Shown piece by piece: positions 1 to 12,392 of a stretch of DNA of 64,000 nt. Each line of letters opens with the position of its first letter. Position 1 is the first letter of the stretch. Both the position numbers and the translations under genes were made by a program. The notes under the pieces were generated by a model that saw only the letters and a list, made by a program, of their open reading frames with translations, did no database searches and was not told where the DNA came from. The DNA is taken from NCBI RefSeq assembly GCF_001625195.1, contig NC_054391.1, forward strand, positions 8,508,552-8,572,551, in the 5' to 3' direction. Source of the DNA: Drechmeria coniospora (taxonomy: Eukaryota; Ascomycota; Sordariomycetes; Hypocreales; Ophiocordycipitaceae).

Positions 1-321
1 AAGAGCCGGTCGTCGGGCGGCGCCCGCGCCCACAAGGCCATGCTGTCGGACTCGCGTCGCAACTCGTCCGCGTCGAGCCGGAGCCGGTCGTCGACGGCGA
101 CCAACCCGGCTTCGGCGGGCAGCCTGACGAGCCGCGACGGACCGCCGCGCGAGGCGCACGAGAGGCAGTACCCGCCGCTCAGGCCCGACGGCGCTGCCGC
201 GTCCTGGGATGTGCCGGGGTCGACGCTCGGCTCGCTCAACCGGCCCGTCGTTGCGAGGAATCCGAGCAGCGGCCTCGACGCCCTCGCCCTCGCCGTCGAG
301 TGCCAGGCGGCTGGCTCGTGA
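1..321 (+). CDS. 3' end of an unidentified Ser/Arg-rich protein (partial)
   Basis: The frame is open from the first base of the window to a TGA at 319-321, so this is probably the last exon of a gene that begins upstream. The 106 residues seen are rich in Ser, Arg, Ala and Pro (for example a SRSSSRSRSS-like patch near the start) with no domain I recognise, which is typical of a disordered tail. I chose the in-frame reading from base 1 rather than the internal ATG at 40 because the frame is continuous. Function unknown. It could also be a chance open frame in GC-rich DNA; overlapping frames are open here as well, so confidence is modest. Confidence 0.4.
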   Translation, partial: KSRSSGGARAHKAMLSDSRRNSSASSRSRSSTATNPASAGSLTSRDGPPREAHERQYPPLRPDGAAASWDVPGSTLGSLNRPVVARNPSSGLDALALAVECQAAGS

Positions 322-3300
322 GACGACGGGTGGCGCCCGGTGTCATGGAACCAAGCGTCGCGAGCAAAGGGCGCCGCAGGGCTCTCCGCTTCGTGCTAGC
401 GCGCATGGGATGCCATGCTGCGAGACGCGCGGGCCGGAGCGGTTCGAGTACCGAGTCCACCGTGTCGGCGCCCGCACGACGACGTGGAAGGGCGAGATAT
501 CAGCCGCCGAGCACTCGCGGCCGACTTCGCCCAGGCTGGATTGGAAGCGGTGCCGGTGACCTACGTGCCGCGACGGCCTGGACAAGCACGGGTGGAGCTG
601 CTTCGGTTCATCCGTCGAGCGGCCGGCACGTGCAGTCGGCCGCGTCGTATCTGGCCGCGCTCGGGCGGATATTTCACCTTTGCCTTCTGACGGATTCTGC
701 GTTTCCCGCCCTCGTTCATCGATTTTCCATCTCGAGGGGCCCGAAGCTTGGACCGAAGAGGGATCATGTTGTCCGTCACCTAGAGGATCCACTGCCTCGC
801 ATCCGACCGACTTCTCGGCGAGGCTCACGAGCAGACGCAGGGTGCGTAGCTGCTCTGATCATTTTTTTTTTCAGGCGTGGGAAAAGGAGAGCAGGCGTTA
901 TTGGATGAAAACTGCCAATTGGTTGCCATTTTGCAACAGACTGTCCGCCCCTTGATTTCTTCCCATCTGTATAAACGACTCTTGCATCCACGGGGGCGTC
1001 CCGGTGCTCGGGGACGCGAGAGGTAATGATATTTTTTTCCTTGGCCAAAGGGGGTCGCAGGCTGGTCATGACGGGCGAACGGAAGCATGCTACTTGGACA
1101 GGTAGGGTAAATTGCTTGATGCGCTACGTCTCCGAGGTTGGCGCCGGGATGACGACGAGGCAGCAAGGCTATTCTGGACAGGATCAATTGATACCGCAAG
1201 TCTTGTCAACCCTACTCTGTGCTCCTGCTCCTGCGCCTGTGCTTCGGACAGCCGTCGGTGCGGAACGTTGGGGTACGATGCTGCGTCTATGTATGCCTCC
1301 GTCTCTGTACACGTATATATGACATGCCTGATGAATCTTGATCAGTCATGAATCTTCATCGCCCTCACAAGGCGGCATACGCTGGCGGCCTAGGCGCGTG
1401 GTTGGGGTTGTCTCCCCTCCTCTCCTCCACTCCCTCCCTTGCACGACATGTGTAAACAATACAAGCAATAACTACTTGTTTGTTGCTTTTCTCTTGCTTT
1501 CTTTTTCCCATCGCTTTTTTTCTTTTTTGGGCCGACCACCAAGGAAGCAGCAGTTCATGGTTCGCGTGAACACCTGCATGCGGTGAGCATACCCTGTACT
1601 TGTGGTTGTGCGTGGACCCAGACGGAGGTGTGGTGCAACCGCAGGTCGACCCGCAAGAGTCACATCCAGCATCCCCTGCTTGGCTGTGCCAGTCCCTCCC
1701 GCATACGGAGCACATCATCTCGTTTTCTGCCGCCGTGCCGTGTTATCGGTGGGTGAGGGCCGTGTCCGTGTCCGTTGGAGACTTGCCGCCGTTCGAGGAG
1801 TCTTGACGCAGCATCGAGCCGTCGAGGTACAGTGCATGCTCCAAACCCACACACTGTACACGCACCCAAGTATGGTACTGGTACACGCTGGATAGGCACA
1901 CACTGTCAAGTTGCACACTGTACAGGTATGCTGCAGTATAACTCGTGCCGGTGGGGAAACGACATCTGTTTCTTCCCCGCCTGGAAATAACCTGGTAAAT
2001 CCTCAGCAGGTCCTTGCGCGTTGAAGCGAATAAATTAAATGCCTCCCTTATTTTTCACCGTTACAATTGCTGGGGCCGTGCGCATCGCACTTTGGTACCA
2101 AAGGAGTGTATGCACTTATACGAGGACGAGGATTTCATGTTGGTATAAGTACGCTGTACTGTACAGTACATGTACATACACTACGGAGTGCGAGGGAGGG
2201 GGTGGCAAGGCGTTCGCCGCTGAAGAAAACCAGACGGAACGGCGGCGACGTGTAAGTGCTGTGCAAGTCCTCAACAGGTATTATTACTTGTACAAGCTCA
2301 CAACAGTCCATTTCTTACATCATGGACACATATACTGTGCATAATTCGTACTAGACACCAGCAGCTCTGTCCAGGTACAAGTATGCTACACCCCTTGATA
2401 CCGTCGGGTGTTGAGTACCGAATACGAGCACGACGGCTCATAAATCAACACGTTCGGGCACCTCGGCTCGCCGGCCGGAACGTCACATTGCAACTGCCTG
2501 CTCGACCTCGTACGGTTCGTCAACCGGTTGGGCCTCCCGCGCCTCCCGCGCCTCCCGCGCCTCCCGCGTCGCGCATCCTCCCGGGTTCCGCGTGGGAAGG
2601 AAAGGAAGGTCCTCCGTATCGGAACTCGTACTCGTACTCGTGGATCTGTAAATGCACGCAATGCACAAGGAAGCGGAGGGCAAGTAAAGCCAGGGCCGAT
2701 GCCGGCCTCCTCTAGACATCCAGGGTCCCTACAACGTACAGACGTGGACGAGAGCAGCGGCGGTAGCGGAAAGGGCGAGGGTATGAGTACGAGCACGAGC
2801 ACAAACATGACGGGTACGCGCAATGGCATGTCGGTATGTCCAGTGTACAAGTACACACATCCAAGGACTTGTATAGGCAAGTAGGTACTCGTGCTCGTGC
2901 TCGTGCATCGGTCATTCGCAGCATGGCAGAACCGATGCCGTGGAAGCTGTTCTGGCGCAGCCCAATCGTCCGAGCTACGTCTCGGTCGATGGCGTGTGTC
3001 GAGATTTGCGCCGGTAGCGCCGCGTGGAACTGCGATTCGAAGAAGGCAACGTTGACGGCACCCGGCAATAGCTTGATGCACGAATCCGCAATCGTCAGTG
3101 CCGCGCCGTCGTGCAGGGGAGCCAAGCCACTCATCTCTTCGGGCCGACGGACGTCTCTCGGCTGGGAATCTGGGAGTCGTCAAAGTCACGGCCGAAAAAG
3201 ATTCCATGGCACGTCATGACAACGTCTGCTCGGACGCCAGCTCGTCGAGCTCGTCATCATGGGTGCTGAGCATGAGCTTGAAGGCGTCCTCCTCGCTCGG

Positions 3301-5185
3301 GACCTTGTCGTCAACCGCTCCGTCTCGGATCGACCTGCCGGAGCGCGAGCGCTTCAGCCGTGCCGGCCGCGGCGTGCGGCTGATGACCTGAATGTTGGCC
3401 GGTTTCCAGGGTGCCGCAGCTGAACTTGCCGCCGTCGGCTCGGCTTGGACGAGGACGCTGCGTGATTCGGAGACTTGCTCGGGAGTGATGCTCGTTCCAC
3501 CTCCTCCGAAGATACTTGGCAAGCACGTGACATGGAAAGTGCCAGACAAGTCGAGCAAGGAAACAAGGCAGGTGCCGCTCACGAGGGGAGGAAGTTGCAA
3601 TGGACAAGCACCATAACTATTACAAATACCTACATGGATGGGTAAGGCAGGAGCATCCCTTGTCGTCGTCTGTGGTCAGTTGCGGTGAGCCGCCGCCGAT
3701 AAGCGGCGATAAGCGTCAGATAGCCAAGTACACCTAAAACGAGAATACCGCACATTCATTGTGCACCTCCTCCTGCTGCCTCCTCCGCTCGATCGCTGTC
3801 GTTGGCCTGCGTCCTTCTTGTCGCCAGGGCCGAAACGGTTCCGCCCTCGACAGGCGACCCTGCCCCATGCTCCCTTGACCTCCGTGGCCTCGCCTTTTGC
3901 TGCATCGTCAGCAACCGATTGGCGGCATGCTACCCGGTCGATGCTGTCGCTCAGCTGTCTGCAACCTATCCCGCTCCCTTCACGCCCGCGTATGCCGTCG
4001 GTGCGTCTTATTGGCACCGTCGTCCGATTTGCTTTGCCCGTACGTGCCGGCTGTTCTGTGCGGTGCGGGCACTGATGACGGGGTTGACATTGGCAGCTGC
4101 ACCTTCATCCGCCCACCTATGCAAGCTCGTCGATCTGCAATTTCTTCTGATCCGATACCTCAACAGCGATGCGACCACTGAGCCTGCTTCCGACCCTCTG
4201 GTCGATCTCCTGCCTTGCAGATCCTACGACGCCCAACCCCGGCATCGGCGCGAGACCCCCAAACAGCCCACCCAACCTCTGTCGCCGCGGCTGCTACCGC
4301 GGCTGCTGCGAGACACCACCGTGGACCCGTCTCGTCCTCCAACCTCCAACATCGCTGAGGCTTCGTTGTAACCGCTCACGGGGAATGCCCAGGTGGAAGG
4401 GACACACCCTCGGCCGGCTTTCCGCCGTTCCGTGGACGAAAAGTGCGGAATTTTCCCTGCCTTTCTCCTGTCAGGTAGACGACGCATGGGCACCCTCGTG
4501 TTGGCAATGGACGCCATACTAGCCTTCATGGCCGACTTCTCGCTGCTCTGGCTGGCACGTACGTCGCGCCCAAGTACATGCCGTGCCCGTACGCCTTCGA
4601 CATCCAAGCTCCGTCATCGGAGCCCCGAGCCCCCCGCAGGGACCCACTTCGCCCCGGCCCACCCCCGCTCAACCAAGGGTGGCTGCACCGCAACCTCCCG
4701 CTTCCGCTGTGGGACCCGGCGGCGGCGTACGCTTGCTTGTACTCGTGTCTGCCATACTCTGTCGAACCAGCAATACTCCGTACCTAACACAAAGCGGCAG
4801 CGGGAAATAGATGGCTGATATGAGTACATCTATCGTAGGACGGTTGGGCAGCCCGTACACCTCCTAGTCAAGGCACCAACCCCCCGTTCTGTGTCTCTGC
4901 TAACTGGAGCGTGTAGAAACGGCCAGCTCTGCTCGCTTGCGCTCGAACACAACGACGCGTCTTCCTCCCAATCCACCTTGTTGCGCACGCGTGTGATGTG
5001 ACATATAACAGGAACCACCCCCATCAGTCCAGCAACTTACGTGCTGTCTCCGTTCCAATCGGAAAGGACAGTTGATGGAGCAAAAATGTCGATCAAGTCC
5101 AGTCGCCATCCGCCAGTCCCCTCTCTGCAGCGACGCCGGCAACGCCTCCCGCCGAGGCGGGTGCTGCGCTGTCCGAGATGACCCT
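322..5185. other. Intergenic stretch with no gene I can defend
   Basis: I recognise no conserved protein here. It contains a T run near 862, GTAC-rich repeat words around 1840-2400, a 9-bp tandem repeat at 2533-2568, and several mutually overlapping open frames. One piece looks more protein-like than the rest. On the minus strand from about 3420 to 3214 a frame encodes a basic patch (RPARLKRSRSGRS) followed by an acidic end (STHDDELDELASEQ) and a stop. It has no in-frame ATG upstream, so it would have to be a spliced C-terminal exon. A second minus-strand frame at 3134-2890 also reads like protein. I cannot join or identify either. Confidence 0.5.
2533..2568. repeat. 9-bp tandem repeat, four copies
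   Basis: Four perfect head-to-tail copies of CCTCCCGCG. In one minus-strand frame it reads Arg-Glu-Ala repeated, but that frame is not supported as a gene. It is a simple minisatellite. Confidence 0.9.
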
Positions 5186-8100
5186 TCAACTCCTCATGTG
5201 AGTGTCGGTTCCGTTATCCCACGATGACAGGTCCATGGCATCCATCGGCCCCATGTTCATGAGCGCCCGCAGCACGCCCTCTCCCACCGGTTGCATTGCA
5301 GGTGTCTCCCCGTTCAGGTCTGCCCAGCCGCCGCTCGATGACATGCCAAAGTTGACACCTGCCTCCGCCGCGCCCATGTCTGGGCCGAGGCCGAACGAGG
5401 TTGTCTCGCCAAAGAAGCTCTGGTGGCCACCTACCGGCACGTCCAACCCATTGCTCATGACGCCTTGGTGGGGTCCCATCGAGCTCGTCCGATACGCAGC
5501 GTCCTGCGCCGACCCGTTCAGCAGTGGCCCGGCGCCTAGGTGAGACTTTCCATCCGAGCCGCCTCCGCTCGACGAGTTGGGCGTCGGACCGTTGGACAGT
5601 CCACCTTCAGGCGAAGCCCGTAGTTCCTGCATCTCGCCGCTGCTTTCCCCAAATCCGGACATCGGCCCGCTGCTCGCCGGCCCGTTCTTTTCGTACATGG
5701 TTCCCGAGCTCGGCGTCAGCGCAGGCATCGCCTGCCGGTCGGGGGAGAGCCAGGACGATTCGAACGCGTCCGGGCCGGCTGCCGGTCGGTCGGCCGGGTT
5801 TTCCATCGGGTCCAGCGCCGCGGCCGCGTTGCCCTCATCCGCCGGCGTCTTCAGGAACTGACATTTGTTTCGGTAGGGCAGGATGCCCGGGACACCTTCC
5901 GCGTTCTCGGCGGGCGGTTGACACTTCGTCCCGTTGCCCGCCGCGCCGGGCTGTCTATTGTCAGATCACCGTACTCGTGGGGGGGGGGGACGCATCCATC
6001 GGGGGAGGGCACTGCCGACGACGTACGCTATCACCGGACCGCGGAAAGGCATTCCTGAGCTGGGGGATGCGCGCCGTCAAGGACTCAAAGTCCACGTCCA
6101 GCTGGACGAGAAACGACTCGGTCAACGGGTTCCGTCGCTTCAGCGCGTTCATGGCCGAGAGCAGGAACCGGAGCGAGTCCACCGTCTGGGCATCGTCCGG
6201 CCTGCTCTTGAGGTACTGCACAAAGACCCGAGCGGCGACGTAGAGGCAGAAGGAGATGAAGGGGTTCATCTGGGGGAGTCGACGGTCAGCCGCCCATCTC
6301 GCAGGCCGCCGAGGGGAGGGGAAGGGGGCGTCGGGAAGCACTCACGGCCGACAGGTCCATGTGGGAGATGGTCCTCATGATGCTCGCAATCTCGTTGGCC
6401 GCCGTGATGCACCGTATCTTGCTCTCGGACCCGACCGAGGCCGCGAGCTTGTTCTTCTCCGCCTTGAAGATGGCGGCCTGGTGGAGGCAGATGGTCGACG
6501 TGTGGATGCTCATGTTGGTGAAGACGACGTTGGGGTTGGCCAAGCCGGCGGGGAGTTTGAGGTGACCGGGGAGGCCGAGGGAGGTGCCGAGGAGGATGTT
6601 GTCCAGGTGGCGGTGCCGCTTCCAGAAGGGACCGTTGAGGTCGTGGTCGAGGTCGTCGTCGTCGGGCCGATGCAGGTGGACGAGGTTGCGGCCGAACAGG
6701 GAGGCCAGGAGGACGACGCCGCCAAACGACGACAGCTTGCCGGCGCCCGACGGACCGGTGCACTCGTTCAGCGTCTGCGTCTGCTCCGGTCGGCTCATGT
6801 TGAAAGCCTCCTCCGACGACGGCAGCCTCGTCAGGACGTCCCTCTCATCAATCGTCATGGGCCATCCGGTGCCGATGCTCGCGTATCGATCTTCGCAAAA
6901 GGCCATCCAAAAGGTTCGCCGCCGCTCCTCCCGCTCGGTCCAGTCCTTGGGGGGCGGCAGGCACTGCTTCACGTCGAGGCCGTTGCCGTCGAGCCGATGC
7001 AGGCCGATCCTGGGAAGTCGTCAGCGCTGCTCTCCCGCCGCGGGCCGCCGGCGCGGCGTCGTGGCACCTACATCTGAGCGAGGCGAACGGCGGACCCCGT
7101 GTTGATCCAGGCGCGCGGAAAGTACATCATCTTCATCTCGTAGCAGGCCAGCAGGATGTGGGTTTGGCAGTGGGCGACCGAGATCATGTGCTCCCCGTAC
7201 CCCTTGACGTAGTCGGCCTCGACGTACTTGCGGGCTCGCTTGTAGAAGAGGTCCTTTAAATCCGTGTACTTGTCCGTGATGGAGCAGGCCAGCGTCCACA
7301 TGGCGTACCTCAGGCACACGGGCGGCCGCTGATTCGGGGCTCTGCCGTCGCCTGTCAGCCGACGGTCCGACCGGCAGCTCCTCGGTCCCCTTCACTTACA
7401 GGTTCATGGCGGCCAGGTATCGATACCGATGGATCATGGGGCACGACGGATGCACCTTTTCGAAGAAGACCTGATGGAGCTCGTCGATGGTCTCCTGGGG
7501 GGGTAGCGGCTCCTCGAGGCCGAGGCCGATCATCTCCCAGGTGAAGTTGCCGCCGACGCCGTTCATCTGGATGCCCATGCTCGCGTTGAAGTGAAAGTCG
7601 TCGAGCGCGCCCGGCCGGGGGGAATCGGCGCCGAAATGGGCCCACGGGGCGTCCATCTCGCCGTCGGCGGCGACGGACATTGGCGGGTTCGCGAGGGCCA
7701 GGCCAGCGACGCCGGGCGGCGGGTGGGCCATGGCCAGGCCCTTGACGGGGCCGGCGTTTGTCGACGGGACGGGATCCTGCGTCTTCAGCAGCGTCTCGAC
7801 TTGCTCTGGAGCCAAGGCAAGGTCAGCGACGGGCATCCTTGCCACGGCGACGACGGGGACCGACGGTGACTCACTCAACCGCTCCTCGAGCGCCTTGACG
7901 TACCCACGCTTGGGGCCGCTTTTCCTCCTCTGCTCGTCGTAGGCGCACGAATGGCCCAGCCTGGAGCAGGTGCTGCAGCTGGGACGGAGGCCATCGCACT
8001 TGAGCTTGCGCTTGCGACATATCATGCAGGCGAGGCGCTTGGGCTTGGGGACGCTGGCATTGTCGAGAATGGCGCCGCCGCCGTCCCGACGGCCGTCGTC

Positions 8101-8202
8101 GGGGCCGCCGTGGGAACCGTGGGAGCCGTTGGAGTCGCCGTTGGGGCTCTGGGCGGCCTGGACGCCGTTGCCGGACGACTCGTTGTCGGACGAGCCGGTC
8201 AT
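5186..8202 (-). CDS. Zn2Cys6 (GAL4-type) transcription factor with fungal-specific TF domain
   Basis: Predicted nuclear DNA-binding regulator of 891 aa. Six exons close the frame: 8202-7875, 7805-7400, 7341-7072, 7009-6346, 6269-6027 and 5950-5186, with introns of 58-76 bp and GT-AG ends. The binuclear zinc cluster lies at residues 59-86 (C-x2-C-x6-C-x6-C-x2-C-x6-C). It is followed by a basic linker (RRKSGPKRGYVKALEERL) and a short coiled-coil-like heptad segment that is completed only by removing intron 1. The middle region (RPPVCLRYAMWTLA, then RRTFWMAFCEDRYAS) matches the fungal-specific transcription factor domain (PF04082). The C-terminal exon is Gly/Ser/Pro-rich and probably an activation region. 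The ATG at 8202 is preferred over the in-frame upstream codon because the extra 48 residues are low-complexity. From memory the cluster and linker resemble the COL-26/BglR glucose-regulator group; this is tentative. Confidence 0.9.
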
Positions 8203-9032
8203 GGTGACGGTGGCCGGTGGCCGGTCGTGTGGTCTGGGGCGCGGCACCGGTACGGATATGGACGGTGGACGATGGAAGCCCGTTCCCGCCTGTCGATTCG
8301 AAAGAATATGTCGGGAGATCGAGAGCCCCCGATGCTTACGGGCCAAGCACCAGGGAGGAGCTCTGCACGGGGACCGACCGACCTGACGAGTGTCGACTTG
8401 CGCCGACGGGGCGATGGCGGCCGGCAGGAAGGGATGCTTGCTTTTCGGCCTTTGTCGACGTCGATGCGGCTGGCCGGGAGAAGTCGATCATTTCTTGCGG
8501 GAGGGGGGATTGTGCAGGCGGTGCGAAGGTGACGGTGATGTGTTTCAGGGTCCTGACGGGCACCCACGCACGGTAGGAGGTGTCGACGCCCAGTACTCCC
8601 TCCGTACGGAGTACCTGCGCTGTACTTGCAGGGCTCGTCCTCGTACCCGCTTACTGCGATCGCCCAACACTCGGACGGGAACGCCATGGGGGGCTCGATG
8701 GGGACCTCCACAGTGGACGACGGACGAGATGTGCACGATACCAGGCACCTACCACGAGCGAGGGATAGCGGCAACTACCCACCAAGGCCAGCATCGTCTC
8801 TAAGTACAGCACTTGGTACTTGCAAGTACCTTGCACGTACATGTACATGTACTGTACCTTTCACCTTGACGAACCTCGGCACGGCCCTCCTAGTGGCATC
8901 CAGGTAGGTATTCGTCACTTTGGTGCCACCAAGTAGTTGACTGTACACAGACGGGCACATACGAGTAGGTGAGTACGTCATGTGCACTTGCTCTTAGGGA
9001 GCGGAACACCCATTGCGAGAGGAGCGGAGCAC

Positions 9033-9077
9033 GGGGCAGAGAAGCACATTATCCGGGGCACAGAAGCACATTATCTG
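9033..9077. repeat. 22-bp direct repeat, two copies
   Basis: Two adjacent copies of a 22-bp unit sharing AGAAGCACATTATC (9040 and 9062), differing by a few bases. Confidence 0.85.
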
Positions 9078-9451
9078 GCAGTGCCACGAAGGTGCACAAG
9101 GATGACTTGTATGTGGGGAAGATGAGGTGGCGTGGATGCCTAGGCGCTGGCCACAGTGTCCGAGGCCCCGGACCATTGCGGCAGGGTTGTGCCAGTGCCC
9201 AGCAGGTACTTGTACTGTCAGTACTAGGCAATTACTTAGCTGCAATGGAAGCACTGTACGTACAGTAATTAGTGGCACATTCCAAGTACTCGTGCAGTAA
9301 GTAGTTGTATTACTTGTACTTGGACGCACCTACAGGTGCCCTTGGCCGAGCAGCGCATGTTGGTGGCGGGGCTCCAAGACTCGGGCAGGCAACGGTGCTC
9401 TATCGAAACCTACTACTAACATGTACAACCAATTACAGGCCACAAGTCAGT

Positions 9452-9602
9452 GTAACAAGTCAGTGTAATAAGTCAATGTGTCCGTACCTGGTAAGTAATA
9501 GTACATACCTGCCAGTGTAACAAGTCAGTGTACCTGGTAAGTAATAGTACCTACCCGCCAGTGTAACAAGTCAGTGTACCTGGTAAGTAATAGTACCTAT
9601 CC
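9452..9602. repeat. 46-bp tandem repeat, about three copies
   Basis: The word TACCTGGTAAGTAATAGTAC occurs at 9485, 9531 and 9577, exactly 46 bp apart, and the intervening sequence (AACAAGTCAGTGT and so on) is also repeated with few changes. The first unit is more diverged. No frame stays open through the array. Confidence 0.93.
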
Positions 9603-9860
9603 GCCGCTAGGAATGGATGGATCAAGGGCTTCTGGATTCTTCCGTCTGCTCCTCCTAATACACTAATACTCTGTGCTACACCCGCACCTTGCGAAGCTGC
9701 TCGTTCGCTCGCATGCACCAAGAATGTGCATTCGTCTTACCGACGTTATCGAACGCCTGCCAGTGCATGCCATCCTTCCTATCGACATTGCACTCCTTCA
9801 GTGACGACTTCCTGCCTCGGAGACTACCTCCTACCGGTAAGAAGCTGTGCTCCACTTGCA

Positions 9861-9900
9861 CGGTTCGATGCTTGTACGGTTCGATGCTTGTACGGTTCGT
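9861..9900. repeat. 16-bp tandem repeat, about 2.5 copies
   Basis: CGGTTCGATGCTTGTA is repeated at 9861 and 9877 and begins a third time at 9893. Confidence 0.9.
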
Positions 9901-11043
9901 CCCCTACACACATGCAAATGCGCCGTACCATGAATGCTCCGGAGCACCAGTTCCAAGTGCACGCCTTCGTGGTGTGCCGAGGTGACTCTGGCGGATATAA
10001 TTCACAAGCACCTGCATCGGCACTGGTCCCATGCCCCTTAGTCCTGGAAAAGGTGTCTGGATGAAGACTGAGGCGAGGACAATATCATCCTGTCTACTCT
10101 CGAAGGCCCAAGACACTGCTCCCGATGCGGTGACCCGTACTCGTTATCACCATCTGCGCAGTGTATCGCGTGCCTAGGTGGTAGATGCACCAGCCTTTTA
10201 CCTGGCACTGCGTGGGCAGACAGACGGCCGTGGCCCATCCCGATTCCCTCGTGGTGGCATGCCCGATTCGCTGCTGACATCTTGAAGCCCGAGGTTACAC
10301 GTAATACTTGCAGGAGATTAACATCTATGCGCACCTAGGCAACGCCTGTCAGCAATCCAGTCCCCACGATATGCTGCCATCTGCCGAGTACTCCGTGTTG
10401 AACCCAGCATTGTCGCAGCATGCTGTTTGGCACAAACGAGTTTCAAGCATTCGAGTGTTGTTGTGTTCCTTTGCTTCGAGCATCATAAACGCGCACAAGC
10501 TGAGGTGTCATGTCATTCATTCGGCCCAGCAGAGCACGTTTGGACGAGCGATATCCTTTGCGCAGCACGCGCAAGCGCTGACGTCCTGAATCCTGAGTCC
10601 TGCTGGGAACAGTCAGCACATACCCCCCCTCCCCCCCCCCCCATGGATACCATAATCCGGAGGAACGAGCACGAGGACACAACTCGGCACTGACGCAACT
10701 CGGCACTGGTACGACTCGGCACCATCAGGCTTGCTCATACCTGCACTTTCATGCGGTTGGAATCCTACCATGTACGTCTTGTATCAGGGTCCCCCCCCCC
10801 CTCTCCCGCCCTCCTCCCACGCCGCGTTGGCTTTCATATTCGCCATGCCACCCGCAACGCTCCATCGCTCCTCGGAGATCTGCTGACGGCCGCCTGCCAA
10901 CCCAGCCGAGTAGGCTCGCTCCGTCACCGTCATCACCGCCCTGTCCTCTTCCTGCATGCCTGCCCCGTCTGTAGTTATCCGCAGGGCGTAGCATGACTCT
11001 TCCTCGTGCCAATCAGCCGTCGTCCGGGACGCTGGCGAGCTTC

Positions 11044-12392
11044 TCACTTCCTATCCGCATCCACGCCAATGATTCGTAGGACGCCGAGGTCGCTGTAGGC
11101 TAGGCAGTAACGAAGCGGCGCCCAGGCCACCACGGGTGACGGACCCGCCGTCTTGAATGTGTGCACATGCTCGCCCGTTTCGACATGGTAGACCTCCAGA
11201 CCGCTCCCTAGGTGCGACGGTCGGTTAGCTCAAGTTCGGGGAATGGGACCGTGGCGCGCGGTGGTGGCATGCAAACCTACCTTCGTCACTTCCGCCGACG
11301 ATGAAGCTTCCGTCGAAAGTAAAGCCTGGCGGTCGCGGCCGGCACCGGTTAGCTTCCGGCCAATGCTCGACGAGGATGGCAGCTGGTGCCAAAGGCTCGG
11401 ACTCACTGATGCTCCTCACCGGCCCTGATATCCCCGAAATCGTTCTCTGGCAGATGAGGTCCTTGGTGTCCCACAAGGAGATGATGGAGTCGGACCCTCC
11501 CGTCGCGAGGTACCTCGATGAAGGCTGCAGCTCCACCGTCGAGCACGACGAGGTTTGCCCGTGCAGCTTGAACTCGCTCGTTTCACGGCCGGGGCCGCGC
11601 TTGGTGTGCAGCGCAGGCTCGAAGGTGGGATACGTCAGGATCCGTGTCCGTCCGTCCGACGTCGCCAGGAATATCTTCTCGCCGCCCCAACAAAAGCTGA
11701 TCTGATTCGTCTGCACCGACTGCTGATGCGATGAGATGGGGTTCGGCTGCGAGGGCGAGATGATGTACACGTTGTCGTCCTTGTTACCCACCAGCAGTGT
11801 CTGTCCATCGGGGGCCCAGACGAGGCTCAGCGCGTCGCCTAGACCCTTTACTTCGTTGAAGCAGGCCTTGGTGCGCACGTCCCAGAACTTGACCACCCCG
11901 TCGCTGCTCACGCTGCAGAGCTCGGCATCCTTGACTGGGTTGAAGGCCACCTTTTCCACCGACGACGTGTGGCCCTTGAGCTCGGTCGAGAACTTGACGT
12001 TTGGCTTTTCCGGATTCCCTGCAGCAGCATCTGTCAGTCTCCCAACCCCGTGCTGGCCGGGACCGGTTCGTCCGTCCAGGTTCACCCACACACGCGCAGC
12101 GTCTTGTCCGCCGAGCCGGTTGCCACCAGTGTTCCCGGAGGGTTCCAGGCAATCGATCGTATGCTACACGTTGCCGCACTTGGGCGTCAGCGCATCGTCT
12201 CCCTCAGCACGACGGGGCCCATCCGACGGTGGGCAGTCGTGTGGCCGAGCACCACGTCGGAGACGCTGACCTGAAACCGGGCGCCCCTCTCGTGGAGTTC
12301 AGATCCGTGTATGGCTGGCTCTTGAGGCCTGTAAAGTACCCGGAGAACTTGTCCTTGGGCAGGCTCTGCCTGGGTCGCAGGACAGGTGCCAT
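11044..12392 (-). CDS. WD40 protein of the THO/TREX complex, THO3/TEX1 type
   Basis: Probable THO complex subunit 3, a nuclear WD40 protein that links transcription elongation to mRNP packaging and export; 338 aa. Exons: 12392-12271, 12163-12090, 12018-11407, 11325-11281 and 11207-11044. The protein shows a run of WD repeats from residue ~41: IRSIAWNPPG...ATGSADKTLRVWN, ELKGHTSSVEKVAFNP...VKFWD, LVWAPDGQTLLVGNKDD, then a repeat ending ATGGSDSIISLWD, the FDGSFIVGGSDEG segment, and a last strand LAYSDLGVLRIIGVD. This order, and the closing PVVAWAP...LAYS motif, fit THO3 rather than a generic WD protein. Intron 1 uses a weaker donor (GTCAGC) but has a good CTGAC branch site. The first exon (MAPVLRPRQSLPKDKF...) is the least certain part. 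Another WD40 family cannot be fully excluded. Confidence 0.85.

Larger units (their letters stand above)
8203..11043. other. Intergenic: promoter side of the TF gene, minisatellites, no gene seen
   Basis: This contains the 5' region of the minus-strand transcription factor gene and the 3' flank of the THO3-like gene. From about 8580 to 10740 it is full of GTAC-containing words, for example TCCGTACGGAGTAC at 8601-8614. It also holds three tandem repeats listed separately and C runs near 10621-10642 and 10792-10802. The short open frames overlap on both strands and none shows a protein family I know. Confidence 0.6.

Noticed and set aside
9452..9602. CRISPR-like array
   Set aside because: Copies are head-to-tail with no unique spacers and the host is a fungus; it is a minisatellite.
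12204..12392. Apparent frameshift near the THO3 N-terminus
   Set aside because: Two overlapping frames looked like a broken exon, but an intron from 12270 to 12164 (GTCAGC donor, CTGAC branch, TAG acceptor) restores the frame and gives IRSIAWNP, so no break is needed.
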